Shown here: positions 24,718 through 36,270 of the stretch, in pieces
Position numbering within the stretch: position 1 is the stretch's first letter
Layout: each line of letters begins with the position of its first letter
Source: Perilla frutescens
Lineage: Eukaryota > Streptophyta > Magnoliopsida > Lamiales > Lamiaceae
Direction: 5' to 3'
DNA: 64,000 nt
Assembly (NCBI GenBank): GCA_026008535.1
Contig: BRKX01000002.1
Span: 61,315,170-61,379,169 of the forward strand
Notes under the pieces: generated by a model
What the model was told of the DNA's origin: nothing
The model's database searches: none
What the model saw: only the letters and a program-made list of their open reading frames with translations
Program-made: the position numbers and the translations under genes

Positions 24718-25942
24718 TATCAAACTAAAGCTTTTTTTTTCATACTGTTCCATTTAAGATGCATATTACATATGTTTATTTAAAAAAATTATCCATAATA
24801 ACATAAAACAATAATCGTAATAGCCTGACAAAATACTCATTATAACATGAAAATATACTCACAATAGCATGAAAACATACTCATAATAGCATGGAAAAAT
24901 ACTAATAACATTATGATATTTTTCTTACCATAAAACATGTAAATTTATTCGTAATAGCATTTGTGTTGCTCGTTAATTTCAACGTATATATATATATATA
25001 TTCCTAATAGTATGAATATATGTTTATATTAGTATTATATAACTTTCATTTTAGCATGACGAATGCATGAGAATAATATGTAAATTTACTTATAATGACA
25101 TATGTTGTTTTTTCATTTTAGCATGATTATATGTTCATATTAGCAATATATTATTTTCATTTTAGAGTGACGAAATTACATGAGAATAAAAAAACACAAA
25201 AATTATTAAATTATCATAATACCAAATTGAAATGGAATTGAACCCTAGCTAATTGGATGTAATAAACTATAATTAAGATGTGACAGACCTCGTTTGGATG
25301 AATATAAATAATAACTGGATAGATAAATCCTAAAAAATAATGTTTTGTATTTTTTATCCATATTTCTTCAGATAAACAGATGTATTTGAGAACTTTAATG
25401 AAAAACCATGAAGAGAACTTTAATTTAATTTATTATAATCCATTCAATTTAGCATGATGAAATTGTATAGGAACATGTATATTTACTTATAATATTAATT
25501 ATCCGTGTTGTTCGTTCATTTTAGCATTGTTATATATTCATACTAGCATTATATTGTTTATTTATTTTTATTTTAGCATGACGAAATTGGATGAGAATAA
25601 CATGTAAATATACTCATAATAATATTTGTGTTGTTGATTCATTTAGTATAGTTATATGCTTATATTAACAATATTTAACTTTCATTTTAACATGACGAAA
25701 TTGCATGAAAATAAGAAAACACATAAATTATGGAATGAACTCTGATTAGAATGAAATAAACCCTAACTGCGATGAAATAAGCCTTAAAAATGAATATCTT
25801 GTATTTTTCATATATTTCTTTGGATAAACAGAGACATACGGTATCTTAAATGAAAGAGTATGAAAAAGTTGTAATTTAATATATATTATTTGAAAAAATT
25901 ATGTTTATGAAGTTTTGGCATGAAAGTACTCCCATATTAGCA
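24718..25942. repeat. AT-rich repeat region with recurrent TAGCATGA motif
   Basis: TAGCATGA/TAGCATGG-type words recur many times between about 24830 and 25720, often as ..TTTTAGCATGACGAAATTG.. The same words appear at 27120-27330 and 31660-32345. Pieces reading AATAAACCCTAATTGG belong to the same family. No coding signal. Confidence 0.6.
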
Positions 25943-26410
25943 CACTACAAGAAAAACGCTCATAGACTACGGTTAAAAATCGTAGTCTAAAGGATTTGAA
26001 AACCGTAGAGACAGGTGGTGTAGTCTATGGGTACTCCACTGGAGTACAATTTAGAACTGTAGTCTTAACACTTTATGACTACAGTTTTTAACTGTAGTCG
26101 TTGGTTTCAAAACCGTTGTTTTAAGATACCCTTTGACTACATATGATCTCATAGACTACGATTTATAACCGTAGTCTTTACACTTAAAGACTGCGGATAA
26201 AACTTGTAGTCTTTTATAGTTAATCGTTGTTTTAAGATACCCTTTAACTACAGTTTTGTGGCATATACTACGGTTTTAAACCGTAGTCTTAGGTCTTTAA
26301 GAATACAGTTAAACACCGTAGTCATTTATATTTAAGCGTTGTTTTAATGGTTTATTCACTACGGTTGTATGTTCTTAGACTACAATTGATGACCGTTGTT
26401 AAAGATTGTT
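25943..26410. mobile_element. Left end of a CACTA transposon, truncated
   Basis: Begins CACTACAAGAAAAACGCTC, then a dense subterminal array of GACTACGGTT / AACCGTAGTC motifs in both orientations to about 26400. No matching right end (..TTCTTGTAGTG with the same motif) lies downstream in the window, so the element is deleted or rearranged. Confidence 0.75.
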
Positions 26411-26831
26411 TTTAAATATATATTATATAAATATTTTTTTAAATATAAATATGTTAGAAATATAAATATGTTGGGTTTGGGGTTGAAGATAAGTTATTGA
26501 TTGGGTTTAGGTAATTTGGGCCTCTCCCACACACATAAATATTGATTATTAATATAAGTATTTTTTTCTCTATTTTTTTCCTTTCAATTCCTTATATTAG
26601 TATTAGTATTTTTTATTTAATAATATTAATATTTTTTTTCATTTAAATTGTGAAGCAATGACATTATTTTATTAATTTGTTTATGTATATTTTAATATAT
26701 AATATGGAGAGGTTTTTTTTAAAAAAAAAATTACCAGAGGTGCATCTTCCTTATCTTCTCGTGTACTTATTACATGTTGTTGAAGAATTGGTGAAAAAGT
26801 GACCTTGAATACAAGTAGAACTAAATCTAGT

Positions 26832-26990
26832 TGATATTGGTTATCCAGGGTTACGATTGAGGAGTTGGATGTCTCTACTCGAGATCAAGTACGACGTAAG
26901 TACTTAATTAGGGGACCTTGTAAACAAGTTGATCATGTATATCCGAAAAGAACATTTGGCAGTTATGAAAAAAGTTTTTGAGATAATTGG
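26832..26990 (+). pseudogene. Scrap of a hAT-like (TTF-type zinc finger) transposase
   Basis: One frame gives DIGYPGLR and the next gives STRDQVRRKYLIRGPCKQVDHVYPKRTFG, which together resemble the N-terminal region of TTF-type hAT-like proteins (DPGLR, RDQVRR.Y...GPCQP..H.FP.R.FG). A frameshift lies between the two parts and stops follow. The recognition rests on a short motif remembered from the family. Confidence 0.55.
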
Positions 26991-27589
26991 TAAATTCACA
27001 TGGTTAGATTTTTATGGTAATATGTTCTTAATATTTATTTATTTAATGATATAGATTTTTTTGTGCACAATATAATGACGCCATACCTAAGATTCTTCCT
27101 TGATCCACCACTGTGCATATGTCATTTTAGCATGACCTTACATACCAGTATTGCGTTTAAACGTGGATTAAGTTGCGTTTGTTTGAGTGAACACTGTCAG
27201 TTTAGTGCGAAACTTATCCAACATTTAATTCATACTGACACCATTTATCACACATATTAAAAATAAATTTGAATAATACTATCAATATGAGCATGATTCA
27301 TATTTCCTTTTAGCATGAACTATGAACTATACCAGCATGATGTGCAATGTGTGGTTTGGGGCCGAACCAAACAGAAGTTGGTGGGCATGTGGCGTCCGAG
27401 CGAAGAGGTACATGAATGAACAGAATCTACCTGAAAGAGAGTGGGCATGAGACATATGGGGTCAAAGCATATAGTGATTGTTGGGCTTATGAGGCTATAC
27501 AGGAATGAGATTGTATAGTTGATGGGAGCTCAAATGATGTGATATAGGTGATACTCATATCAAAAGGTGTATTTTCTTTTTTGGCTCTC

Positions 27590-27672
27590 ATTCCACCATA
27601 ACTTCAAAGTTAATCGTGCTTAACCTCGGGCAATATGGGATGAGTAAGCCCCTTAGGAAGTTTCTCATGGAG
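27590..27672 (+). repeat. 5S rRNA-like sequence, possibly a Cassandra-type LTR remnant
   Basis: The stretch ACTTCAAAGTTAATCGTGCT, followed by GGGATGAGTAAGCCCCTTAG and GAAGTTTCTCATG, follows the second half of plant 5S rRNA (AAGTTAAGCGTGCTT .. GGATGGGTGACC .. GGGAAGT) with many changes. It is too diverged and incomplete to be a 5S gene. 5S-derived sequence inside LTRs is the hallmark of Cassandra TRIM elements; complete ends were not found here. Confidence 0.5.
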
Positions 27673-28312
27673 AGTTTTGTGGGAAAAACCGTTAGTCAGG
27701 AAGTCGATCTTTACAAAAAAAATAATTATAACATAATTGACCTAATCACATTTATCAACAAAAATTGAAAAAAAATTGTATATCATGTTCATAAAAATAA
27801 TCAACCGCAATCTTCATTTATTTGATAATAAAATCCTAAAAACTAAATATGAACCCTAATTGAGTATAATCAACCCTAATTAATAAGTGTAAAATTAAAT
27901 TGAAACACAAAATTAAAATTGACAGAAAAAAATTGTGAAAAAATAATTATTTAGCCCAACTAAACCTCATAAAACCGACTTGTACGAGAGTTGTCCTCAC
28001 CTTACTAAAGTGGCAAATGTCACTTTACTCAATCAATGTGGAATGTTTAATACACCTCCTCATTCACAGTCTCGAAACTATGTCAGGGAGTATTAAATGC
28101 CCCATAATTTTGTGAGGAGAGGGTTGTTCTCACCTTGCCACTTTACCCAATCAATGGGCCTAATTGATCCTCAGAAAACAAGCATGTAAGGAGAGGAATA
28201 TTGTGCTCACCTTAAGAAAATGACACTAATGTGGGATATTTAATAAAAATAATAAATTTAATCATGAAACACAAATTAAAACAACAAATATGAAATGAAG
28301 AATCACATATGC
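27673..28312. other. AT-rich region with diverged short repeats
   Basis: Three related segments with CTCACCTTAC/CTCACCTTGCC and a CAATCAATG word occur at about 27995-28050, 28115-28160 and 28205-28250. No gene recognised. Confidence 0.5.
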
Positions 28313-28474
28313 GGGGAAATTCTATGTCAAGTGATGACACACTACATCCCCCGTACAAACATTGCACATAATTTAATATTTATTAAATCATGATCCCACT
28401 TATTATTTTAAAGTCTAAAAATGATTATGGTGTGTATGGAAATGTAGTGTGTTACACGTAGCATAGAATTTGCC
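28313..28474. mobile_element. Short MITE
   Basis: The left end GGGGAAATTCTATG and the right end CATAGAATTTGCCC are inverse copies, and an inner ACACACTACAT / ATGTAGTGTGT pair extends the symmetry. Length is about 162 bp. A clean target-site duplication was not seen, so the superfamily is undecided. Confidence 0.6.
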
Positions 28475-29484
28475 CAAATCCACATAAAATAATTATTTGA
28501 AATGATAGGACGTTTTTCGCATTTTGTGGTGAATGTGAACTGACGGAAAGGAAATGAGTTATTCCCACTCCTTTTTCAACGTTTATTACGATTTCCGAAT
28601 TTTGTGGTCGATATGAGCCGATCAGTTTAGTTTAGAAGGAGATTTAAACTTTTCCGAGTGATTGGGACATAGTGCAGTCTGCTTTATAATAGGTAGGTGT
28701 AACGTTCCCATAGTAATTAATCAATAAACGTCCAAATTTAGCTCCGAGAGAGCAGAATCCAATGTTTATCCGGACAAAATGGTCTTATTGACTCTATGCA
28801 TTACATTTTTTTATTGCACATTTCATTTTTATTTTTATTTTAATTTTTTGTATTTTAATTTAATTTTATACTTGCTATTTAGGATTTACCATACCTAATT
28901 AGATTTATTATAAGTTTTTTGTTTTTAATTTTTCAAATAATTAATTAATAATTAAAAATTATAAATTAAATACTAAAAAATATAGTACATCTTAATTGGG
29001 TAAGATGAGTTCTAAACAATAAGTGTAAATTAAACTAAAGTATAATAAATTAGTCGAATGACGCCTAAGAGTTTTTTTTTGGAACAAATTAATATAAGTA
29101 CTTAATAGAAAATAAACAAAAAATGCGTTATCAATCCTTGATTCCCATCCACAACTCTAGATAAAAATACAAGACAAAAATGATATGCTAATGTGTTCCC
29201 TTTGCAAACAAAAAAGAAAAGAAAAGGAAATTATTATATTTTGATTTAGAATTGAAAGTCATGTAGTGATATTTAAGTAATCCATTTTTTATTATGACGA
29301 TTATAATCAGAAATCGCTATCGGAGTGCGCATTGAGTATATCTTATTTCTGTATAATAGACTGTAAATAACATTAAAGAAAATGAATCCCACTTGAAAAA
29401 TCAATTGTGACGGGCGAACAACTAGTTGTACATGCATATGCGGTGTCGATCCACAATTAATTTCATTTAATTTTATAATTATTA
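28475..29484. other. AT-rich intergenic DNA with one copy of a dispersed repeat
   Basis: A copy of the TTTTAATTTAATTTTA..ATTAGGATTTAT family lies at about 28815-29000. No gene seen. Confidence 0.5.
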
Positions 29485-29487
29485 ATT

Positions 29488-31187
29488 CATTACAAGAAAT
29501 TCACTATTTAGCGACGGATAGTTCCGTCGGCAAACCGTATTTTTTCGTCGTTAGGTTAGTTTAACGATGAATATTTCCTATCATTATATCCTTTGTCGAT
29601 AGCTAATCTAACGACGGACACGTTCTGTCAACATCAAGTGTTAATGACAGAAACGTCCGTCGTACATTTGGTTTCCTTCAACAGTTGTCTGAGACTCTAA
29701 CGACAGGCACATCTGTCATTAGGTTAGTCTAACGATGGACCATTCCCGTCGCTAGCAAAGTCATCTTGACGGTCGTATATTCATACTAACGACGGAATAT
29801 TCCGTCGCTACGGTGGTCGCTAATTTCAATGACGGAAATATTTTGTCGTTAACATTTTTTATTTAATATTTTTTTGTTTTAATATTTATTCTGATTTTGA
29901 TTTTCGTTTATAAATTTTATCAAAACACAAATAGACACATAAATTGAAATATATATATATATATATATAGATAGATATCCGATAAAACACATTAAATGTC
30001 ATAAAATATTAGTACATTATTTATAAATGACAATAAACGTAATAAAATAAGTGTATTTGTAAATATAATTAGAATGAGGATGGAGGTGGACCCTTAAAGT
30101 GCGCCCGCATCTGCTCGAACATAGCCGCCTACTGTTGTAACATCTCCTACTCTGGTATATATGTTCTTGTTGGGCCTGGAGAAGCTTTGCATGTGCGTCC
30201 ATATTCGATTGTAACTCTCGGATTGCAATCTGAGTGCTGGGCTGTAGAGGAGCTGCAGAAGATACACTAGCAGCTGAAATGCTCCGTGATTGACTGCCGA
30301 GCCCAAATATGTGGTTCTTCTTGGAGTGCTGGAGGGCATTATCGACACAAATTTGGCTCATGTTCACCTATGACGCCTCATCCGTACTAGGAATCGGCTG
30401 GCTCAACTCCTCAACCCTAACCAATACATCAGCATATATACAAAATCAAATAAGCTAATTAAATATATATTTTATATCTAAAATTAACATGTATAAATAT
30501 TTCCATACAAACTTAGAGCGATAAGAGCATACTTCCCATCATAATATGACCCATCAATGATGTCGTGCAGTCTCTTAAATGTCTCCCACGCCACGTCATC
30601 TGGCTTGACACCCTCTTCCTTAGCCTATTAGATAGAAATATATTAGCATACACATATAACAAATAAATTAATTAATAAATTATTCATTTGGGATTCACTA
30701 CAAACCAACGCTGCAACATCGTTAACAATAAATATTTTAAGTTATCAAATCGTAAAATGTTAATGACGAACAATGTCCGTTGTTACTTTTAAATATTTAG
30801 TTATTTAAATAATCAAAATTATTAACATCACAACGATTCTGTCATTAGAAATAAATATTTTTAATTTATAAAATTGTAAAATGCTAATGAAAGAAATTAT
30901 CCATCGTTAAAGTTTAATATTTAATTATTTAAATAATCAAAATTACTAATGACCGATTAATTCCGTCGTCATGATTTTTTTAGAATTATTAAATTTTGAA
31001 CAAAATTTAACGATTGATCTCATCCATTGTTAATTCTAACGACGACCATTCGGTTGTTAATCCGTCGTTACACTTAGGCGCGAAGCATTCTCGTCAATTC
31101 AAAATCCTAAAACGGTTAGCGACGGATAGTCCATCGCTAATGCCGACGGAAAACCGTCCGTCGCTAAAATGTGAATTTCTTGTAGTG
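29488..31187. mobile_element. CACTA transposon with transposase-gene remnants
   Basis: Ends CATTACAAGAAATTCAC (left; one T for C change from CACTAC) and GTGAATTTCTTGTAGTG (right), target duplications ATT at 29485-29487 and 31188-31190, and subterminal arrays of CGACGGA-type motifs at both ends. At 1.7 kb it is a deletion derivative. It still holds pieces of the element's own accessory gene on the minus strand. Confidence 0.9.
30094..30626 (-). pseudogene. Remnant of a CACTA (En/Spm) TNPA-like gene
   Basis: Minus strand 30626-30520 reads AKEEGVKPDDVAWETFKRLH and continues DIIDGSYYDGKYAL. Minus strand 30367-30094 reads MNMSQICVDNALQHSKKNHI, then FGLGSQSRS and a helix rich in Gln and Ala. Both resemble the plant transposase family found in the second gene of En/Spm elements (Ptta/En/Spm type). 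They are separate exons or frames with stops around them, so no functional protein is expected. Confidence 0.65.
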
Positions 31188-31190
31188 ATT

Positions 31191-33626
31191 GTGAAATTTG
31201 ATTTGCAGATATATATAGGAATGGATCTCCACCACCCAATCTTGTATTTCAACGACTTAGTCACAAACATGAGTCAAAATAGTTAAAATGGCGGCACCTT
31301 TCCTGTAATTTGCTAAAAAAATTAAATTCATCAACTGAGCAAAAGGATAAAATAGGATACTAAAAAAAATCTGAAAATCATTAAACAATCATAATTTGCT
31401 CTTTTTTTTATCTAATTTATGCAAATAATATAAAATTAAAGCCATTTCATGTCTTTTCATTTAAGATGCATATAGCATATGTTGATTCTAACAAATTTTT
31501 TTTCATGCATATACAAGCTGTAACTATAAGACATTGCTAATGTGGTACCATGATGTTGCTAATATCTTGTATTAATGTTGTAAATATTATACCACAACGT
31601 TGATAATATCTTGTATTCATGTTGTTAATATGAAACATGTTAATTCTTAAAATAAATCATGCTATCATAAACTTATATACATACATGATACTATGAACAT
31701 ATATATATGCTATTGTGAACATATAATCATGCTAGTATGAACGTACAACACAACTGCTATTACAAATAATTTTATATATGCTATTGCGAACATATATACA
31801 TGCTACTATAAACATATAATCATGTTGCTATGAGTGAATAATACAACTGTTATTTCGAGTAATTTTACAAATACTACAATGAACAAACACTTATAATAAC
31901 ACGAGAAAATACTTATAATAGCATGGAGAAATAGTCATAATAGTAAATTAATAACTATAAATTAAAAATTAAACCCTAAAAATTATAATAAACCCCAATT
32001 CAACCCTAAAGAGTGTAAAATTAAACTAAATTTAAAAAATAATAACAAATCATAATTGGGTAGGATGAAACCTAAATAACAATTGCAAAACTAACTTAAG
32101 CACACAAATAATAGATTAACAATTAAAAAATTGAAAATTAAATATTAAAAAGATATAAAAATATTTGAGTAGGATGAATACTAAATAACAAGTGTAAGAT
32201 TAAACTAAATTAAAGCTCAAGAAATTGAAATTGAATAAAAAAATGAAGAAATAATTTAAAAAATTATTCCATCCATGTTCATTCATAATAGCATGATTAA
32301 TTATATGTTCAAAGTAGCATGCATATATGTTCATAATAGCATTATTTTATATTAAGGATTGACATGTTTCATATTAGTAACACGAATATATGATATTAGA
32401 AAAGTTGTTGTCTGAAGCCATATTAACAATGTCTAATGGTTACAAAATTAGAGCTTGTGTATGTACAAAATATAATATTTTATATTTCTCATCTATTTTT
32501 GTTCGAACACACCTCTGCAATAAGAATCTGAAATACCATTGAAAAATCTTTAATTTCATACGCAAACATATATAATATTTGCATAAGTTATATTAATAAT
32601 GAGCAAATTGTGCGTTCAAAATTTTTAAGAATATTTTTAAAAAAACTAAAAGTATCACTTTTTGGAATTTCTCATAATTATAATATTATGACCTTATTCT
32701 TTTTTATCGAGATGTAAGAAGGTAATTGTTCCCATTTCCCATATTTGAACCATTTTCGATATATATAGTGGGAGAGAACAACATAACTGAAATCATCTAT
32801 TATAATTTTAATGTTGTATTTCATATTACACACTTGATATTTTTAATTTTTTTTTTAATTTTTTTTATTTCAATTTCTTATGTTTTAATTTAATTTTACG
32901 CTTATTATTTAGAATTCATCATGTCCAACTAGAATGCATTACATTATAAGTTTTTAGTATTTAATTTTTAGTTATTAATTGATAATTTAAAAAATTAAAT
33001 ATTAAAAATTTATAATAAATTCTGATTGGACAGAATAAGTTATAAATAAAAAGTGTAAAATTAAATTAAATCTTAATAAATTAAAATTATAGAAAAAAAT
33101 TAAAAAATTAAATGTGTAACATGGAATGCAACACTATAATACATGATTTCATATGGAGGAAGGGTCCATCAGACGCATGGAATTTCATGCTATACTCTCT
33201 GTGTTACACTCCATTACATTTTCAAATTACGAGTTTTTTTTTATATTTTTTCTTCAATTTTATTTTTTTGTGATTTAGTTTAATTTTATGATTGTTTTTA
33301 GGGTCTACTTCACCAAATTAGGATTTATAATTATTTTAATATTTAATTTTTAATTTTTAATTAATAATTCACTATTATGGTTGATTTTTTTCAAAATTAT
33401 ATTTTATAATATTTAATTTAATTTTTTTTGTTGATAAATATTGATTATAGTTATTTATATTTTAATTAATTTTTATTTTATAATAAATATTATTAAAATT
33501 ATAAATTAAATAATGAAACACGAAAGATGTAACACAAAATCTCAAGATGATCCATCATCCAAGTAATACGTGGCAAGTTTTGAGAAAATGATCATGGAGT
33601 GTGCTGAGAAAGGAACAACCCTCCCC

Positions 33627-33690
<64 letters not shown>

Positions 33691-33900
33691 GTCTCTGGTG
33701 TAGACTACGTGTCATGTAACGGAAATTTGTTCGTTTCATATCTTAAGTCACCACATATTATCCTTACGTGTTTGCTAAAAATCATACGTATTAAATGAGA
33801 CAACAATTTTTGCTATTTTTAAATACGTCACTTATTTTTTTTGAAATAAGAAGTCAATATAATTTAAAATAAAAGATTTTAATTTCTTGGCGAACAGCTA
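31191..33900. other. Long AT-rich intergenic region upstream of the acyltransferase
   Basis: No gene. It contains TAGCATGA-type motifs (31660-32345) and two plus-strand copies of the dispersed AT-rich repeat (about 32845-33010 and 33245-33480). Its right part abuts a (CT)n tract. Confidence 0.55.
33635..33686. repeat. (CT)n microsatellite, promoter-proximal
   Basis: About 26 CT units, roughly 460 bases upstream of the acyltransferase start codon. Open frames read through it (Leu-Ser or Glu-Arg strings) are artefacts. Confidence 0.97.
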
Positions 33901-33918
33901 GAACTCAATATCAAATCA

Positions 33919-33930
33919 TTATATATAATT
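33919..33930 (+). promoter_or_regulatory. Candidate TATA box of the BAHD gene
   Basis: TTATATATAATT sits about 230 bases before the start codon, leaving room for a 5' UTR of about 200 bases that includes the (TC)n tract. Assigned from position and sequence only. Confidence 0.35.
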
Positions 33931-34093
33931 TACAAAAATAAAAAAATAAATATAAACAAATCCCCTTACATATTTCTGTTCGATCATCACTCAAGCTAAA
34001 TTATTGGCGATGCATGCTTGACTCCTATAAATGGTCAATGGACAGCTACAAAATCAAACAAGATCCACAGAGCCAAGCTCATAATTTTGAATC

Positions 34094-34094
<1 letters not shown>

Positions 34095-34144
<50 letters not shown>
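34095..34144 (+). repeat. (TC)n tract in the 5' UTR of the BAHD gene
   Basis: 25 TC units ending five bases before the start codon. Long pyrimidine tracts are common in plant leaders, and length variation here could affect expression. Confidence 0.95.
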
Positions 34145-34147
<3 letters not shown>

Positions 34148-34148
34148 C

Positions 34149-36146
34149 ATGAAGAAGATGAAGATCACAGTGAAGGAGTCGACGCTGGTGAAGCCAATGG
34201 AAGAAACACCGAGTGGCAGTATGTGGCTGTCGAGCTTGGACTTACTGATGCCCGCCACCTTCCATGTCCCCACCGTGTATTTTTTCCGGTGTGACGGTGC
34301 GGCCAACTTCTTCGATGCGGCGGTGCTGAAGGCGGCGCTCAGCCGGGCTCTAGTTGAGTTCTACCCCTTCGCGGGGAGGCTGAGGAAGGACGGTAAGGGG
34401 CGCATTGAGATCAACTGCAACGGTGAGGGGGTGTTGTTCGTGGTGGCGGAGTGCGACGGCGAAATCGATGACTTAGGCGGTTTTACTCCTAGACCTGACA
34501 TAAGCCTCGTCCACAAAGTCGATTATTCTCAAGGAATTTCCACCTTCCCACTTTCCTTGCTGCAGGTGTGTCCCCACTCCCCACTCACAATACTTTATTT
34601 CATTCCAAAATATGAGTTAGACGAGATGCTATAATTCCAGATCCAATTTTAGGCGGCGAAAATGTATCAACACTTATACGTTTAAATCTTTTTTTTTTTT
34701 TGGCACAAATTCAGAGTATGGAACACTTATCGATTTTGGTCTCCCTCTTCTCAAATTCATTTTTTTTTAATCAACTCTTCTTTCCTTCATAAACGACTTG
34801 TATCAAGAAGAAGCTCCTTTCTTTTTTCCTTTTTTTTTTTTATAAAAAAATATGTTTAAATTGAGTTTTTAAAATGAAAGGTAAGATTGAAAAATAGTGT
34901 GCTTCTGATCAATTGAGATTTATTTAGTCGATTTGCTTCTTCTGGAATTTACGTACGCACGAGCTACAGATTATATTCTATGATTTTGATTTATTTTGCT
35001 CAGATGAAATCTTACATTAGTCTTACACGATATTTCATGCCACATGACTAATTTTTTTTTTTTTATACATTTCGATTTATAAAATTGTGTCGTTTAAAAT
35101 ATTACAATTCAATTCGATATTTCTAATATGAATTTTCATTTAGTTCCTAAAATTAATTAATTTTCTTTTTGTTTGTCGTAACTACACAAAATTGGTCTGC
35201 TTAATTAATTAATTAACGCATGTGCATATCATTTTATTAATTTTTAAAAATTGAATGCAACATATAGAATTCAAAAATAATCATAATATTACAAATCTAA
35301 AAAATAATAATTATTTGTGCATTGCACAGGATAAATATTAGTATTGTATAAAATATAGCAGGTGATTTCATCCCCTCTTCTTGGTATATGGCTGAAAGGC
35401 AAACGTTAAGGAAAATTTCTTTATGACGTTTTTGCAAGGACATTTTTTTTTAAAAAAATTATCTAATTCAAAGTAGTCCTAGTCTAAATGGAGCGAAGGA
35501 CCAAAAAAGGGCCAAAAAAAAAAAAATACAAACAAACAAATTCTGACCCAATATTAATTGCCGTAAAGGCTTACTGTACAGCTATACTGAAATTTTTATT
35601 TCCCTAACTAATTATTATTAACTAAAACATACCCTAATGCTAATTACGATGTCAATTAGGGTATTAATCATTATTAACTTTAAATTAAAAATTAATTTTA
35701 ATCAGTAGGGGTGACAATGAGTAATTAAGGTACTATAATATATACTCATTTCCATACCCGCGTTTTAAAAAATTACTCATACTCATCTCTGTACCTGTGT
35801 GGGGGTAGCAATTTTTTATGTCCGTCCCCAATTAAATTCTCTAGATATCTAACTAGCTACCCATACCCGTATCAATTACCCGCACTTTAACTAAATAATA
35901 TTTCTTTAGTACGATGCATGATAAATATTTTATAATATTTAATAAAATTAAAAATGTATTTATATTTTCAAAATAACAAAAATCCAGAATTAAATTTGTA
36001 TTTTATGTATATATTTGAAATATACTAATATTTGTTTTAAATATGAAAAATATATTAGATAGGAAAACATTATATAGACGATGAAGTAATATAGCTCATT
36101 TTTAAAAGAAAAAAAGAAGAAGAGTAAATTATGTTTATGATATGTT

Positions 36147-36181
<35 letters not shown>

Positions 36182-36235
36182 GTTACAGATCATTCTGTGT
36201 AATATATAAGTACGTACATAATAAATAAATAGTTT

Positions 36236-36270
<35 letters not shown>

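Noticed and set aside
24830..25720. CRISPR-like spaced repeats
   Set aside because: Word spacing is irregular, there are no unique equal-length spacers, and the context is a plant nuclear genome.
27590..27672. Functional 5S rRNA gene
   Set aside because: Only part of the 5S sequence is recognisable and conserved positions are changed.
33542..34306. Frames with Glu-Arg or Leu-Ser strings across (CT)n tracts
   Set aside because: Translation of microsatellites; the real coding frame begins at 34149.
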